64,000 nt of DNA from Arenimonas daejeonensis (GCF_007993735.1 NZ_CP042453.1:2418001-2482000); one strand, 5' to 3'; counted from the stretch's first letter, positions 9,632 to 18,967 are shown. The notes: generated by a model not told the origin, from the letters alone. Numbers and translations: made by a program.

Positions 9632-10635
9632 TTACTGATTCGCCAACATCGCCATCACCGCCTTCTGCACATGCAGCCGGTTCTCGGCCTCTTCGATGGC
9701 GATGCAGGCCGGCGAATCCATCACGCCGTCCGTGGCCTTGACGTTGCGGCGCAGCGGCAGGCAGTGGCTGAAGACGCCGTTGTTGGTCAGCGCCATCTTG
9801 GCTTCGTCGACGATGAAGTGCCTGTGGGCGTCACGGATGGGCTTTTCCTGCTCCCAGCGGCCGAAGTACGGGATGGCGCCCCAGCTCTTGGCATAGACCA
9901 CGTCGGCGCCGGTGTAGGCCTCGGTGATGTCATGGCTCATGCGGAAGCTGCCGCCGGACTCGGCGACGTTGTCGCGGGCCCAGCCCAGGTAACGTTCATC
10001 CAGCGCGTATTCTGGCGTCGGGCACAGCAGGGTCACGTCCATGCCCATCCGGGTGGCGATGGTCAGGGCGGAGTTGGCCACCGCCGTGTTGAGCGGCTTG
10101 GGGTGGTAGGTCCAGGTCAGCACGAACTTCTTTCCGCGCAGGTCGGTGGTCTTGAAGTGCTCCTGCAGCGCCAGCGCATGCGCCAGCTCCTGGCAGGGAT
10201 GGGTGATGGTCTCGAGGTTGATCACCGGCACCGTCGAATACTTCGCGAAGGCCTGAAGCACCCGGTCCTCGCGGTCCACCGCCCAGTCCGGAACTTCGGG
10301 AAGGCGCGCACCGCCACCAGGTCCACGTAGCGCGACAGCACCCGGGCGACCTCGGCAATGTGCTCCTCGGCCTCCCCGTCCATCACCGAGCCGACCTTGA
10401 ACTCGATCGGCCAGGCGTCCTTGCCGGGCTGCAGCACCACGGCATGGCCGCCCAGCTGGAAGGCCCCCAGCTCGAAGCTGGTGCGGGTACGCAACGAGGG
10501 GTTGAAGAACACCAGGGCGATGGATTTTCCCTTGAGCTGGTCACCGGCCTTGCTGCGCTTGAACGCGGCGGCCTGGGCCAGCACGCCATCGAGCTCGGCA
10601 CGGGACCAGTCCTGGGTGTTGAGGAAGTGCTTCAT
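9632..10635 (-). CDS. argF': N-acetylornithine carbamoyltransferase (frame interrupted)
   Basis: Transfers a carbamoyl group to N-acetylornithine, giving N-acetylcitrulline; this replaces ordinary ornithine carbamoyltransferase in xanthomonads. About 335 residues after correction. Carbamoyl-phosphate loop: [18 protein letters not shown]. Middle: [18 protein letters not shown]-terminal substrate region: [20 protein letters not shown], with the lysine of NVKATD corresponding to the residue known to be carboxylated in the Xanthomonas enzyme. The frame breaks after VRAFPKF at about 10290. One extra C restores the reading into [17 protein letters not shown] lies 8 bases before the ATG at 10635. 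First structural gene of the operon. Confidence 0.93.
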
Positions 10636-10670
10636 CAAGGGGTTCCTGTCGGGAGTCCAAAACCAAAAAC

Positions 10671-10699
10671 AAAAAAGCCCAGCACGAGGCTGGGCTTTT
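10671..10699 (-). terminator. Intrinsic terminator, probable attenuator before argF'
   Basis: On the minus strand an 11-bp perfect stem (AAAAGCCCAGC / GCTGGGCTTTT) with loop CTCGT runs into TTTTTT and further T-rich sequence. It ends 36 bases before the argF' ATG and lies downstream of a strong candidate promoter and a leader ORF. It therefore stands between the arg promoter and the operon. Its 5' arm GCCCAGC can instead pair with GCTGGGT at 10734-10728, next to the leader stop codon. It could also serve to stop read-through from the glycine-zipper gene. Confidence 0.8.
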
Positions 10700-10725
10700 C
10701 CGGTGAACAAGCAGTGACGTCCGGT

Positions 10726-10830
10726 TTACCCAGCTGGCGTGGAGGGTTCCGGTCGGCGCGCGCGCGAGGTCATGCCCGCCGCCATGTAGGCGGAGGTAAG
10801 CACGTCGGCGCTGGCGCAGGTCAGGTTCAT
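10726..10830 (-). CDS. Putative arginine-operon leader peptide, 34 residues
   Basis: ATG at 10830 (first residues MNLTCASADVLTSAY) reads to a TAA at 10728-10726. Residues 23-26 are Arg-Ala-Arg-Arg (CGC GCG CGC CGA), giving three Arg codons in four. The predicted transcription start is at 10832-10830, so the mRNA would be nearly or fully leaderless. The stop codon abuts a segment that can pair with the 5' arm of the terminator at 10671-10699. A ribosome that finishes the peptide would cover that segment, and one stalled at the Arg codons would leave it free. This is the geometry of ribosome-mediated attenuation. I know of no described arg leader of this kind; translation is not shown. Confidence 0.55.
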   Translation of the reverse strand: MNLTCASADVLTSAYMAAGMTSRARRPEPSTPAG

Positions 10831-10838
10831 TCGGGGGC

Positions 10839-10867
10839 AGTATGCCGGCCGGGACGGCCGGCCGCAA
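10839..10867 (-). promoter_or_regulatory. Candidate promoter of the arginine operon
   Basis: Minus strand: TTGCGG (10867-10862), a 17-base spacer, then CATACT (10844-10839). It starts just after the stop codon of the glycine-zipper gene. Start of transcription about 7 bases on would fall at 10832-10830, at the ATG of the leader ORF. Matches are 3/6 and 4/6 to the sigma-70 consensus, which is respectable for DNA this GC-rich. Confidence 0.5.
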
Positions 10868-10868
10868 C

Positions 10869-11432
10869 TCAACGGGCGGCGGTGGCGCCGTCGTCAGGCA
10901 TCACCGAGACCCGGATGCGCAGGCGGTTGCCCGGGTCGTAGGGCAGGCGGGACATGTATTTTTCGCCCTTGTACATGTATTCGACGTCGTAACCGACCAC
11001 CTGGCGCTCCTCGCGCTCGACCTCGACGACCTGGCAGCCCCGGGCTTCGGCCTCCTGCTTGTTCTTGGCGATGTTGTGGCCAACGGCGCCACCGGCCACC
11101 GCGCCGGCCACGGTGGCCGCCTTGCGGCCGCTGCCGCTGCCGACCTGGTTGCCCAGGGCCGCGCCGACGATGGCGCCGATCACGGTGCTGCCGGTGGTCT
11201 TGCCCGACTGCCGGTATTCGACCTCGTCGCAGCGCTCTTCCGGGACCCGGGTGCGGATCGTCTCGACCACTTCGTCGGCGCGCAGCACCTGGGCGTAGCC
11301 ATAGCTGACGTTCTCGGGAATCGCCGTCTCGTAATAGGGGGACTGCTCGATGGAGTCCTGCTCGTACTGGGCCAGCGCGGGCGTGGCGGCGGCCAGCAGC
11401 AGGAGCGGCAGGATGCGGTGCACAGCGGTCAT
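10869..11432 (-). CDS. Glycine-zipper 2TM (Rick_17kDa-like) envelope protein
   Basis: 187 residues from the ATG at 11432, chosen because it begins a clear signal peptide (MTAVHRILPLLLLAAATPALA) and has GGAG a few bases upstream; the open frame extends much further but without such features. The centre (about 98-135) is a glycine zipper, VIGAIVGAALGNQVG followed by GAVAGGAVGHNIAKN, as in the Rickettsia 17-kDa surface antigen family. The C-terminal region is charged and ends YDPGNRLRIRVSV. Probably anchored in or against the outer membrane. Function unknown. Confidence 0.85.
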   Translation of the reverse strand: MTAVHRILPLLLLAAATPALAQYEQDSIEQSPYYETAIPENVSYGYAQVLRADEVVETIRTRVPEERCDEVEYRQSGKTTGSTVIGAIVGAALGNQVGSGSGRKAATVAGAVAGGAVGHNIAKNKQEAEARGCQVVEVEREERQVVGYDVEYMYKGEKYMSRLPYDPGNRLRIRVSVMPDDGATAAR

Positions 11433-11611
11433 GGTGGATCTCCGTCGGGGGCATGCATCGCACCTGGACCTCCCCGGTCCGACCCGGGACTCGGGCCACG
11501 CGCGATGCTGACGCGGCAATTCAAGCATCCAGCGGCTGAACCCGAGCCTAAGAATTTCGTTAAGCGGCCGGTCCGGCTTGCTAGACTTCAGCTTTCCGCC
11601 CGACCCCCGCC

Positions 11612-12981
11612 ATGGACCTGCGCCTCTACAACAACCTGCACCGGCAGCTCGAGACCTTCGAGCCACGGGACCCGAGCCGGGTCACCATGTACGTCTGCGG
11701 ACCCACCGTCTACAACTACGTGCACATCGGCAACGTACGGCCGCCGGTGGTGTTCGGCGTCCTGGCCAACCTGCTGCGCCGGCGCTATCCGAAGCTGGTC
11801 TACGCCCGCAACATCACCGACGTGGACGACAAGATCAACGCGGCGGCGCGCGAACGCGGCGTGCCCATCAGCGAGATCACCGGCAAGTACACCCAGGCCT
11901 ATTTCGACGACCTGGCCCGGCTGGGCGTGGCACCGGCCGACGTGACGCCGCACGCCACGGCGCATATCGGCCACATCATCGCCATGATCGAGCGCCTGAT
12001 CGACAGCGGCCACGCCTATGTGGCCGAGGGCCATGCACTGTTCTCGGTGGCCAGCTTCCCCGACTACGGCAAGCTTTCGCGCCGCGACCCGGAGGAGATG
12101 CTGGCCGGCGCCCGCGTCGAGGTGGCCCCGTACAAGCGGGATCCCGGCGACTTCGTGCTGTGGAAACCCTCCACGCCCGACCTGCCCGGCTGGCCTTCGC
12201 CCAGGGCGTCGGCCGCCCGGGCTGGCACATCGAATGCTCGGCGATGGCCGAGGCGCACCTGGGCGACACCATCGACATCCACGGCGGCGGCGTCGACCTG
12301 CAGTTCCCGCACCACGAGAACGAGATCGCCCAGAGCACCTGCGCCCACGGCGGCGAGGTGTTCGCGCGGTACTGGCTGCACAACGGCATGCTGACCTTCG
12401 ACGGCGCCAAGATGAGCAAATCGGTCGGCAATGTCTCGCTGGTGCACGACCTGCTGGACCAGCACCCGCCCGAGGCGCTGCGTTATGCCCTGCTGTCGGC
12501 CCATTACCGGCAGCCGCTGGACTGGTCGGACAACCTGATCGAACAGAGCGTGCGCACGCTGGACAGGCTGTACGGAACGCTGCGCGACCTGGCTGACGTG
12601 CCCGTGACCCAGCCAATGGTCCCGGTGGCGGTCGAAGCGGCGTTGTGCGACGACCTGAATACGCCCGCGGCTTTGGCCGAACTCTCGCGCATCGCCGGCG
12701 AAGCCCGGAAGGCGGAGGGTCCGCTGGCCCGCGCCAACCTAAAGGCCGAACTGCTGGGCGGCGGCGAACTGCTGGGCCTGCTGCAGCAGGATCCGGCCGC
12801 CTGGTTCAATCGCGGCAGTGCCGAAGGCGACGACATCCGCATCCAGGCCCTGGTGGACGAACGCAATGCCGCCAAGGCCCAGCGCGACTTCGGCCGCGCC
12901 GACGCCATCCGAAAGCAGCTCGCCGACGAAGGCGTGCTGCTGGAGGACACGGCCCAGGGCGTGCGCTGGAGGCGCGGCTGA
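11612..12981 (+). CDS. cysS: Cysteinyl-tRNA synthetase (frame interrupted)
   Basis: Charges tRNA-Cys. About 456 residues after correction, the usual length. Class I signatures: [16 protein letters not shown] (zinc Cys and HIGH-like motif), [28 protein letters not shown], and MSKS in [11 protein letters not shown]. The frame breaks at the GGG of 12204-12206. One extra G joins WPSP to [18 protein letters not shown], the expected continuous motif. A real lesion in the only cysS would be lethal, so a consensus error is the likely cause. The stop overlaps the start of sufE (TGATG). Confidence 0.93.
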
Positions 12982-13418
12982 TGCGTCCTACCGAACCCAG
13001 CGCCGCCGAAGCGCAGGCCGCCATCGCCGAAGAGTTCGGTTTCTTCGGCGACTGGTCCGAGCGCTATCAGTACCTGATCGACCTGGGCCGCAAGCTGCCG
13101 CCCTTCCCCGAAGACGCCAAGACCGAAGCCAACCGCCTGCATGGCTGCCAGTCAATGGTCTGGATCACCGTCTCCGGTGATGCCGACGACCTGGAATTCC
13201 ACGCCGTCAGCGATTCCAGCATCGTCTCCGGCCTGATCTACCTGGCGCTGCGTGTGTACTCCGGCCGCAGCGCGGCACAGATCCTTGCCACGTCACCCGA
13301 CTACATCGCCGGCATCGGCCTGGCCAAACACCTGTCGCCCACCCGCAGCAACGGCCTCGCGTCCCTGCTGCAGTTCATCCAGGACACCGCACGCCGGTTC
13401 TCGCCACCCCAGGAGTGA
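12981..13418 (+). CDS. sufE: SufE-like cysteine desulfuration protein
   Basis: 145 residues. Members accept persulfide sulfur from a SufS-type cysteine desulfurase for Fe-S cluster assembly. The reactive Cys is in HGCQSMVWITVS (about residue 55), and the rest matches: DWSERYQYLIDLGRKLP near the start and GLAKHLSPTRSNGL near the end. The ATG overlaps the cysS stop, so the two are translationally coupled. That is a sensible pairing around cysteine use, though this reading is inference. No sufS lies in the window. Confidence 0.9.
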   Translation: MRPTEPSAAEAQAAIAEEFGFFGDWSERYQYLIDLGRKLPPFPEDAKTEANRLHGCQSMVWITVSGDADDLEFHAVSDSSIVSGLIYLALRVYSGRSAAQILATSPDYIAGIGLAKHLSPTRSNGLASLLQFIQDTARRFSPPQE

Positions 13419-13423
13419 TCCAC

Positions 13424-15177
13424 ATGCCCCACCGCCGTCTGCTCGCCCTCTGCCTTGCTGCTGCCCTGGGCGCACCGGCCGCCACCGGGGCACAAACACC
13501 GGGCCTGGCGCCGGCGCTGGACGAGATGCCGGCCGACAGCCAGCGCCTGGCGCCGGTGGTGCAGCGTTTCCGAACCGACCTGGGCAGCCTGGGCCGCGTC
13601 CACGACACCACCGCAGGACCGCGCCGTGAAGCCGCGCTTCGCGGGCTGTACACCGACTGGCAGGCACGACTGAGGGAAATCGACCCGTCGGGCCTGGGTC
13701 TGAAGACCGCATCGACCACGCCCTGCTCGGACGCGACCTGGCCTACCGCCTGGAGCAACTGGACTTCGAACGCCGCCGTTATCTGGAGGCCGCACCGCTG
13801 CTGCCCGGCGTGGACGCCCTGATCGACCTGGCCGAGGCCCGCCGCGAACTGCAGTACCCGGATGCACGCACCAGTGCCGAAACCCTCGAGCGCAGCCGGC
13901 GTGCCCTGTCCGATCTGCACAAGCGGCTGGAGAAGGACCCGAAGGCGCTGGGCACCACGCCCATCGTCGCCCACCGCGCATCGCGCCTGCTGGATGGCGT
14001 GCGCCGCGACCTGAAGGAGTGGTACGGCTTCCACGCCGGGTACGACCCGCAGTTCAGCTGGTGGGCCAAACAGCCCTACGAGGCGCTGGACCAGCAGATG
14101 CAGAACACCGGCAAGCTGCTGCGCGACAAGCTGGCGGGCGCCAATGATCCGGAAACCATCATCGGCGACCCGATCGGCCGCGCGGCCCTGGTGTCGGGCC
14201 TGCGCCACGAGCTGATCCCCTACTCGCCCGAACAGCTGATGGACCTGGCCGAGCGCGAGCTGGCCTGGTGCCAGCGCGAACTGCAGAAGGCCGCCGCCGA
14301 AATGGGCGTGAAGGACTGGAAGCAGGCGCTGGAGATCGTCAAGTCGCGCCACCCCGCCCCGGGCGAACAGCCGAAGCTGGTGGTCGAGCTGGCCGATGAG
14401 GCGATCGACTATCTGGTCGCCAATGACCTGGTCTCGGTGCCCGAGCTGGCCAAACGCGACTGGCGCATGACCATGCTGACGCCGGAGTACCAGCTGCAGG
14501 CGCCGTTTTTCCTCGGTGGCCAGGACGTGTGGGTGGCCTACCCCACCGACACCATGCCGCACGACAAGAAGCTGATGGCCCTGCGCGGCAACAACCGCCA
14601 CTTCTCCCGGGCGGTGGTGCACCACGAGCTGATCCCGGGCCACCACCTGCAGTATTTCTACAACAGCCGCTACCAGACCCAGCGCGAACTGTTCGACACG
14701 CCGTTCTGGACCGAGGGCTGGGCGCTGTACTGGGAGTTCCGCCTCTGGGACCGGGGTTTCGCAAAAACGCCCGAGGACAAGATCGGCATGCTGTTCTGGC
14801 GCAGCCACCGTGCTGCCCGCATCCTGTTCTCGCTGGGTTTCCACCTGGAGAAGATGACGCCGGACCAGGCCGTGGACCTGCTGGTCGAACGTGTCGGCCA
14901 CGAGCGCGAGAACGCCCGCGCCGAAGTGCGCCGCAGTTTCGCCGGCGACTACGGCCCGCTGTACCAGATCGCCTACATGATCGGCGGCCTGCAGTTCTAC
15001 GCACTGCACGACGAGATCGTCGGCGCCGGCAGGATGAACGAGCGCGACTTCCACGACGCCATCCTCAAGGGCGGCCCGATGCCGGTGGCCGTGGTGCGCG
15101 CCCGCCTGCGCGGCGAACTGCCGCCGGGCGAACTACAGGCCGACTGGAAGTTCTACGACTTCGGCGGCGGCCGCTGA
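13424..15177 (+). CDS. DUF885 family secreted metallopeptidase-like protein (frame interrupted)
   Basis: About 585 residues after correction. Signal peptide MPHRRLLALCLAAALGAPAA. The C-terminal half holds the DUF885 zinc signature HHELIPGHHLQ (about residue 405) and the downstream Glu in FWTEGWALYWE, as in HExxH-type peptidases. The frame breaks at about 13702. One extra G in GGTCTGAAGACC continues to EDRIDHALLGRDLAYRLEQL and on to VDALIDLAEARREL. AGGAG lies 8 bases before the chosen ATG, after the sufE stop. Substrates are unknown; probably periplasmic. Confidence 0.85.
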
Positions 15178-15188
15178 GCCCCGGTCAC

Positions 15189-15955
15189 ATGACACTGCGC
15201 ACCATCACGGTTGGCCGCTACGTCACGCCCCTGCGCGAAGGGGGTTCGCTGCCGGCCCTGGTCGAGGCGGATGACGAGGGGCTGTATATACTCAAGTTCC
15301 GCGGCGCCGGCCGGGGCCGAAGGCCCTGGTGGCCGAGATCATCGCCGGTGGCATCGCGCGGGCACTGGGCCTGGACGTGCCCGAGATCGTGCTGGCCGAA
15401 CTCGATCCAGACCTCGCACGCACCGAACCCGACCCTGAGATCCAGGAGCTGATCCGGGCCAGTGGCGGTACCAATGTCGCGCTCGACTTCCTGCCCGGCT
15501 CGGCGAATTTCGATCCGGTGGCCGATCCGGTGGATGCGGCCCTGGCCTCGCGCATCGTCTGGCACGACGCCTTCACCAGCAATGTCGACCGCAGCGCCCG
15601 CAACACCAACCTGCTGGCCTGGCACCGGCGACTGTGGCTGATCGACCACGGTGCGGCGCTGTATTTCCACCACGGCTGGGACGGCGAACCCGACGCCGCG
15701 GACAAAGCCTTCCCGATGGTCCGCGACCACGTGCTGCTGCCCTTCGCCAGCCGACTGGTGGAAGCCGACGCGGCGCTGGCGCCGCGGCTCGACGCCGGCA
15801 CCATTGCCGGCATTGTCGCCGACGTGCCCGATGCACTGCTGCCGGATGCGACGATCGGCGATGCACAAACCCAGCGCCGCGCCTACGTCGAGTATTTCTG
15901 CCGCCGCCTGGCCCGTCGCCACTTCGTCCAGGAGGCCATCGATGCACGCGGCTGA
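15189..15955 (+). CDS. HipA-like kinase-fold protein (frame interrupted)
   Basis: About 256 residues after correction, the size of the small HipA_2 group rather than of full HipA toxins. N-terminus: YVTPLREGGSLPALVEADDEG then LYILKFRGAG, a HipA/PI3K-like nucleotide-binding start. Catalytic part: WHDAFTSNVDRSARNTNLL with the DxxxxN arrangement, then LWLIDHGAALYFHH (metal-binding Asp). The frame breaks at 15317-15318. One extra C gives GPKALVAEIIAGGIARAL. It overlaps the DUF3037 gene by 14 bases, the usual partner. No DNA-binding HipB antitoxin is present. The substrate is unknown. Confidence 0.8.
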
Positions 15956-16325
15956 TACCTACGACTATGCCGTGATCCGCGTCGTGCCCCGGATCGAGCG
16001 CGAGGAATTCGTCAATGCCGGCGTGATCCTTTCCTGCCAGAAGCTCGGCTTCCTCGGCGCGCGCATCGCGCTGGACGAGGCGCGGCTGCTGGCGCTGGCG
16101 CCGGACGTGGACCTTGAACTGGTGCGGCGCCACCTGGCGGCGATCCCGGCGATCTGCGCCGGCCATGCCGACGCCGGCCCGATCGGCGCGCTGCCGCCGC
16201 GCGCGCGTTTCCATTGGCTCACCGCCCGCCGCAGCTCGATCATCCAGACCTCGCCGGTGCACACCGGCCGCTGCGGCGACCCCGAAGCCACGCTCGACCG
16301 ACTGCTGACGAAACTGGTGGGTTGA
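15942..16325 (+). CDS. DUF3037 domain-containing protein
   Basis: 127 residues: YDYAVIRVVPRIEREEFVNAG at the start, then VILSCQKLGFLGARIALDE, and HWLTARRSSIIQTSPVHTGR near the C-terminus. This matches DUF3037, which is found beside HipA-like genes in many genomes. AGGAGG is 7 bases before the ATG, inside the end of the HipA-like frame, so expression is coupled. The family has no assigned biochemistry. A regulatory or accessory role for the HipA-like neighbour is inference. Confidence 0.85.
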   Translation: MHAADTYDYAVIRVVPRIEREEFVNAGVILSCQKLGFLGARIALDEARLLALAPDVDLELVRRHLAAIPAICAGHADAGPIGALPPRARFHWLTARRSSIIQTSPVHTGRCGDPEATLDRLLTKLVG

Positions 16326-16329
16326 GGCA

Positions 16330-16362
16330 AAAAGAAGCCCCGCCGGAGCGGGGCTGCTTCTT
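16330..16362. terminator. Bidirectional hairpin between the DUF3037 and DksA-like genes
   Basis: Stem AGCCCCGC / GCGGGGCT with loop CGGA, flanked by A-rich sequence on the left and TTCTT on the right. Read on the minus strand it is followed by CTTCTTTTTG, a good terminator for the DksA-like gene. On the plus strand the T-rich tail is weaker. It sits between two converging genes. Confidence 0.75.
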
Positions 16363-16380
16363 CGTGCGGTGCCGAAGGGC

Positions 16381-17298
16381 TTATTCGCCCATCTGCTTCT
16401 GGCGGTGTTCCCAGCGTTCCTGCGCGTCGATGGTGCGCTCGGCGGTCAGGCGCGCCTCCAGGCGCTCCAGGCCGATTTCCTCACCGGTGTCCACGCAGTA
16501 GCCGTAGCTGCCGTCCTCGATGCGCTTGAGCGTGCTGTCGATCTTGCTGATCAGCTTGCGGTAGCGGTCGCGGGTGCGCAGCTCGAGCGAGTTCTCGGAT
16601 TCGCGGCTGGCACGTTCGGCTTCGTCGCCGACGTCGCGCACTTCTTCCTTGAGGTTCTCGATGGTCTGCTTGGATTCCTCGACCAGGTCGTCCTTCCACT
16701 GCAGCAGGCGCTGGCGGAAGTACTCGAGCTGCATCGGGCCCATGTATTCCTCTTTCGCACTCGGCTTGTAGCCCGCCGGCAGCGTGACCCGCTCGCGCGA
16801 GGCCGCCGGCTTGATGCTGCGTTCCGGGCGCGGGGCCGCCGGCTTGACGTAACCGGCACGCACGCCGTCGCGACGGACCGGAGCCGGCTTGGGCGCCGGC
16901 ACTGGCGTCGGGGCCGGCTTGGCGACCGGGGCCGGCTTGCCCTTGGCGGGCGCGGCAACCGTCTTGGCAGCTGGCTTGGCGACGACCGGCTTGGGCGCAG
17001 GCTTGGCGGCTGGCTTGCTGGCTTTCGCGACCGGCTTGACGGCTTTCGCCGGCTTGGCCGCCGCCTTCTTGGCGACTGGCTTGGCGGCCTTCTTGGCCGG
17101 CTTCGCAGCGGGTTTGGCCTTGGCGGCGGGCTTGGCGACCTTCCTGGCCGGTTTGACGACCTTCTTGACGGCCTTCTTGGCGGGCTTGGCGGCCGGCTTG
17201 GCCTTGGCAGCCGGCTTCTTCACCGGCTTGCTGGCTTTGACGGGCTTCTTGGCGGCCGGTTTGGCGGCGGCCTTCTTGGTGGTTTTTTTAGCGGCCAC
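16381..17298 (-). CDS. DksA/TraR-family protein with long Lys/Ala/Pro N-terminal tail
   Basis: 305 residues from a GTG at 17298 (AGAGAGGAA about 9 bases upstream). Residues 1 to about 175 are low-complexity repeats of KPAAK and KKAA type, resembling the histone H1-like tails of AlgP-type proteins. The rest is a DksA-like coiled coil and zinc-finger region: YFRQRLLQWKDDLVEESKQT, a coiled-coil tip RDVGDEAERAS keeping the DxxD pair, then YGYCVDTGEEIGLERLEARL. Of the four zinc Cys of classical DksA only the first remains. It probably binds the RNA polymerase secondary channel; the tail could bind DNA. Both points are family-based inference. Confidence 0.85.
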   Translation of the reverse strand: MAAKKTTKKAAAKPAAKKPVKASKPVKKPAAKAKPAAKPAKKAVKKVVKPARKVAKPAAKAKPAAKPAKKAAKPVAKKAAAKPAKAVKPVAKASKPAAKPAPKPVVAKPAAKTVAAPAKGKPAPVAKPAPTPVPAPKPAPVRRDGVRAGYVKPAAPRPERSIKPAASRERVTLPAGYKPSAKEEYMGPMQLEYFRQRLLQWKDDLVEESKQTIENLKEEVRDVGDEAERASRESENSLELRTRDRYRKLISKIDSTLKRIEDGSYGYCVDTGEEIGLERLEARLTAERTIDAQERWEHRQKQMGE

Positions 17299-17399
17299 TA
17301 GGGCGATTCCTCTCTTTCCTTGAGGCTCGAAGGCGGCGTGTTATAGCCTAGTCCTTCTCCAGCGGCAACCTTAGTCCTGCCGCCCCGTCGGCGCAATCC

Positions 17400-17636
17400 G
17401 TGAAAAAACCCGCCATCCTGCTGTTGCGTGGCTACAAAGTGCTCATCAGTCCCCTGCTGGGCCAGCGCTGCCGTTTCCATCCCAGTTGCTCGGAATACAC
17501 CATGGAGGCGATCGAGCGCTTCGGCGTGGTCCGCGGCAGTTGGCTCGGCGCGAAGCGCATCGGACGCTGCCACCCCTTCCATCCCGGCGGCCTGGATCCG
17601 GTCCCCGAATCCTGGCCCGAAAAGAGGACGCCATGA
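17400..17636 (+). CDS. yidD: Membrane protein insertion efficiency factor YidD
   Basis: 78 residues from a GTG at 17400. Signatures [21 protein letters not shown] and [15 protein letters not shown], then [15 protein letters not shown], define YidD. It is a small amphipathic protein at the inner membrane linked to YidC-dependent insertion. Usually it lies next to rnpA and yidC. Here it instead overlaps a dihydroorotase gene by 4 bases (ATGA), an arrangement that separates it from the origin region. Confidence 0.92.
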   Translation: MKKPAILLLRGYKVLISPLLGQRCRFHPSCSEYTMEAIERFGVVRGSWLGAKRIGRCHPFHPGGLDPVPESWPEKRTP

Positions 17637-18967
17637 CCCAACTGCTGATCAAGAACGCCCGCATGGTGAACGAAGGCCGCGAATTCGAAGGCGACCTGCG
17701 CGTGCGCGGCGACCGCATCGAACAGATCGGCGCCGACCTGTCGGCGCGCGACGGCGAAACCGTGCGCGATGCCCGTGGCCAGTGGCTGCTGCCGGGGGTA
17801 ATCGACGCCCAGGTGCACTTCCGCGAGCCCGGCATGGAACACAAGGGCGACCTGGAGACCGAACCCGCGGCCGCGGTCGCCGGCGGCGTCACCAGCTTCC
17901 TTGAAATGCCCAACACCAAACCGCCGGCGCTGGACAACGAGACGCTGGAGGACAAGTACCGGCGCGCCACCGGCCGCTCGCGCGCCAACTTCGGTTTCTA
18001 TTTCGGCGCCAGCAACGACAACCTCGAGAACGTCAAGCGCATCGACCCGTCCACCACGCCCGGCCTGAAGATCTTCATGGGCGCCTCCACCGGCAACATG
18101 CTGGTGGACGACCCGGCGGTCCTGGACGCCATGTTCCGCGAGTGCCGCGTACCGATCATCACGCACTGCGAAGACACGCCGATGATCGACGCCGAGATGG
18201 CGAAGGCGAAGGCGAAGTACGGCGACGATATTCCCGTGGACCTGCACGGCGTCATCCGCTCGCGCGAAGCCTGCATCAAGTCCACGCGGCTGGCGCTGGA
18301 ACTCGCCCGCAGGCATGGCACCGCCCTGCACGTGCTGCACATCAGCACCGCCGAGGAACTGCTGCTGTTCGAGCCGGGCCCGGTCGAGGGCAAGCAGATC
18401 ACCGCCGAGACCTGCGTGCACTTCCTGCATTTCGCCCGCGCCGATTACGCCACGCGCGGCAACTTCATCAAGTGCAATCCGGCGATCAAGGAAGCCAGTG
18501 ACCGCGCCGCGATCATCAAGGCGGTGGCCGAGGACCGCGTGGACGTGCTGGCGACCGACCATGCCCCGCACACGCTCGCCGAGAAGCAGCAGCCCTACAT
18601 CAGCGCGCCGTCGGGACTGCCGCTGGTGCAGGATTTCCTGAGCTGCGCGCTGCAGAAGGTGCACGACGGCCACTTCAGCCTGCCGCATCTTGTGAAGAAG
18701 ATCGCGCATGCCCCGGCGCTGCGCTTCGGCATCCAGGAACGCGGCTTCCTGCGTGAGGGCTATTTCGCCGATCTGGTGCTTGTGGATCCGGACGCGCCGT
18801 TCACGGTGCTGCGCGAGAACGTGCTGTCGAAATGCGGCTGGTCGCCGTTCGAGGGCGAAAGCTTCCGCTCGCGCGTGGCCGCCACCTACGTCAATGGCGA
18901 ACTGGCCTGGGATGGCCGCCAGCACGTGGGCAGCGCGAAGGGCCGGCGCCTGGCTTTCGCACGATGA
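17633..18967 (+). CDS. pyrC: Dihydroorotase (class I amidohydrolase)
   Basis: 444 residues. Converts carbamoyl-aspartate to dihydroorotate in pyrimidine synthesis. Metal-site motifs: [18 protein letters not shown] (His-x-His as QVHF with the following ligand), [19 protein letters not shown], and catalytic Asp in [16 protein letters not shown]. Usually the first site reads DxHxHFR; here it is DAQVHFR, so the first His is replaced by Gln, as in some dihydroorotase-like members. Genuine DHOase activity is therefore likely but not certain. The ATG overlaps the yidD stop and the stop overlaps the next ATG. Confidence 0.85.
   Translation: MTQLLIKNARMVNEGREFEGDLRVRGDRIEQIGADLSARDGETVRDARGQWLLPGVIDAQVHFREPGMEHKGDLETEPAAAVAGGVTSFLEMPNTKPPALDNETLEDKYRRATGRSRANFGFYFGASNDNLENVKRIDPSTTPGLKIFMGASTGNMLVDDPAVLDAMFRECRVPIITHCEDTPMIDAEMAKAKAKYGDDIPVDLHGVIRSREACIKSTRLALELARRHGTALHVLHISTAEELLLFEPGPVEGKQITAETCVHFLHFARADYATRGNFIKCNPAIKEASDRAAIIKAVAEDRVDVLATDHAPHTLAEKQQPYISAPSGLPLVQDFLSCALQKVHDGHFSLPHLVKKIAHAPALRFGIQERGFLREGYFADLVLVDPDAPFTVLRENVLSKCGWSPFEGESFRSRVAATYVNGELAWDGRQHVGSAKGRRLAFAR

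Noticed and set aside
10671..10699. The hairpin before argF' as only the terminator of the glycine-zipper gene
   Set aside because: It lies 170 bases beyond that gene, with a promoter and Arg-rich leader ORF in between. A dual role is possible, so it is reported as a probable attenuator.
11612..12981. cysS and about 20 other broken genes as true pseudogenes
   Set aside because: Each is restored by one base in a short homopolymer with both halves well conserved, and several are essential. Consensus error is the simpler reading.
16369..17301. Leu/Gly/Arg-rich frames opposite the DksA-like gene, resembling glycine-rich repeat proteins
   Set aside because: They are the complement of the Lys/Ala repeats. 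The minus-strand frame carries the DksA domain.
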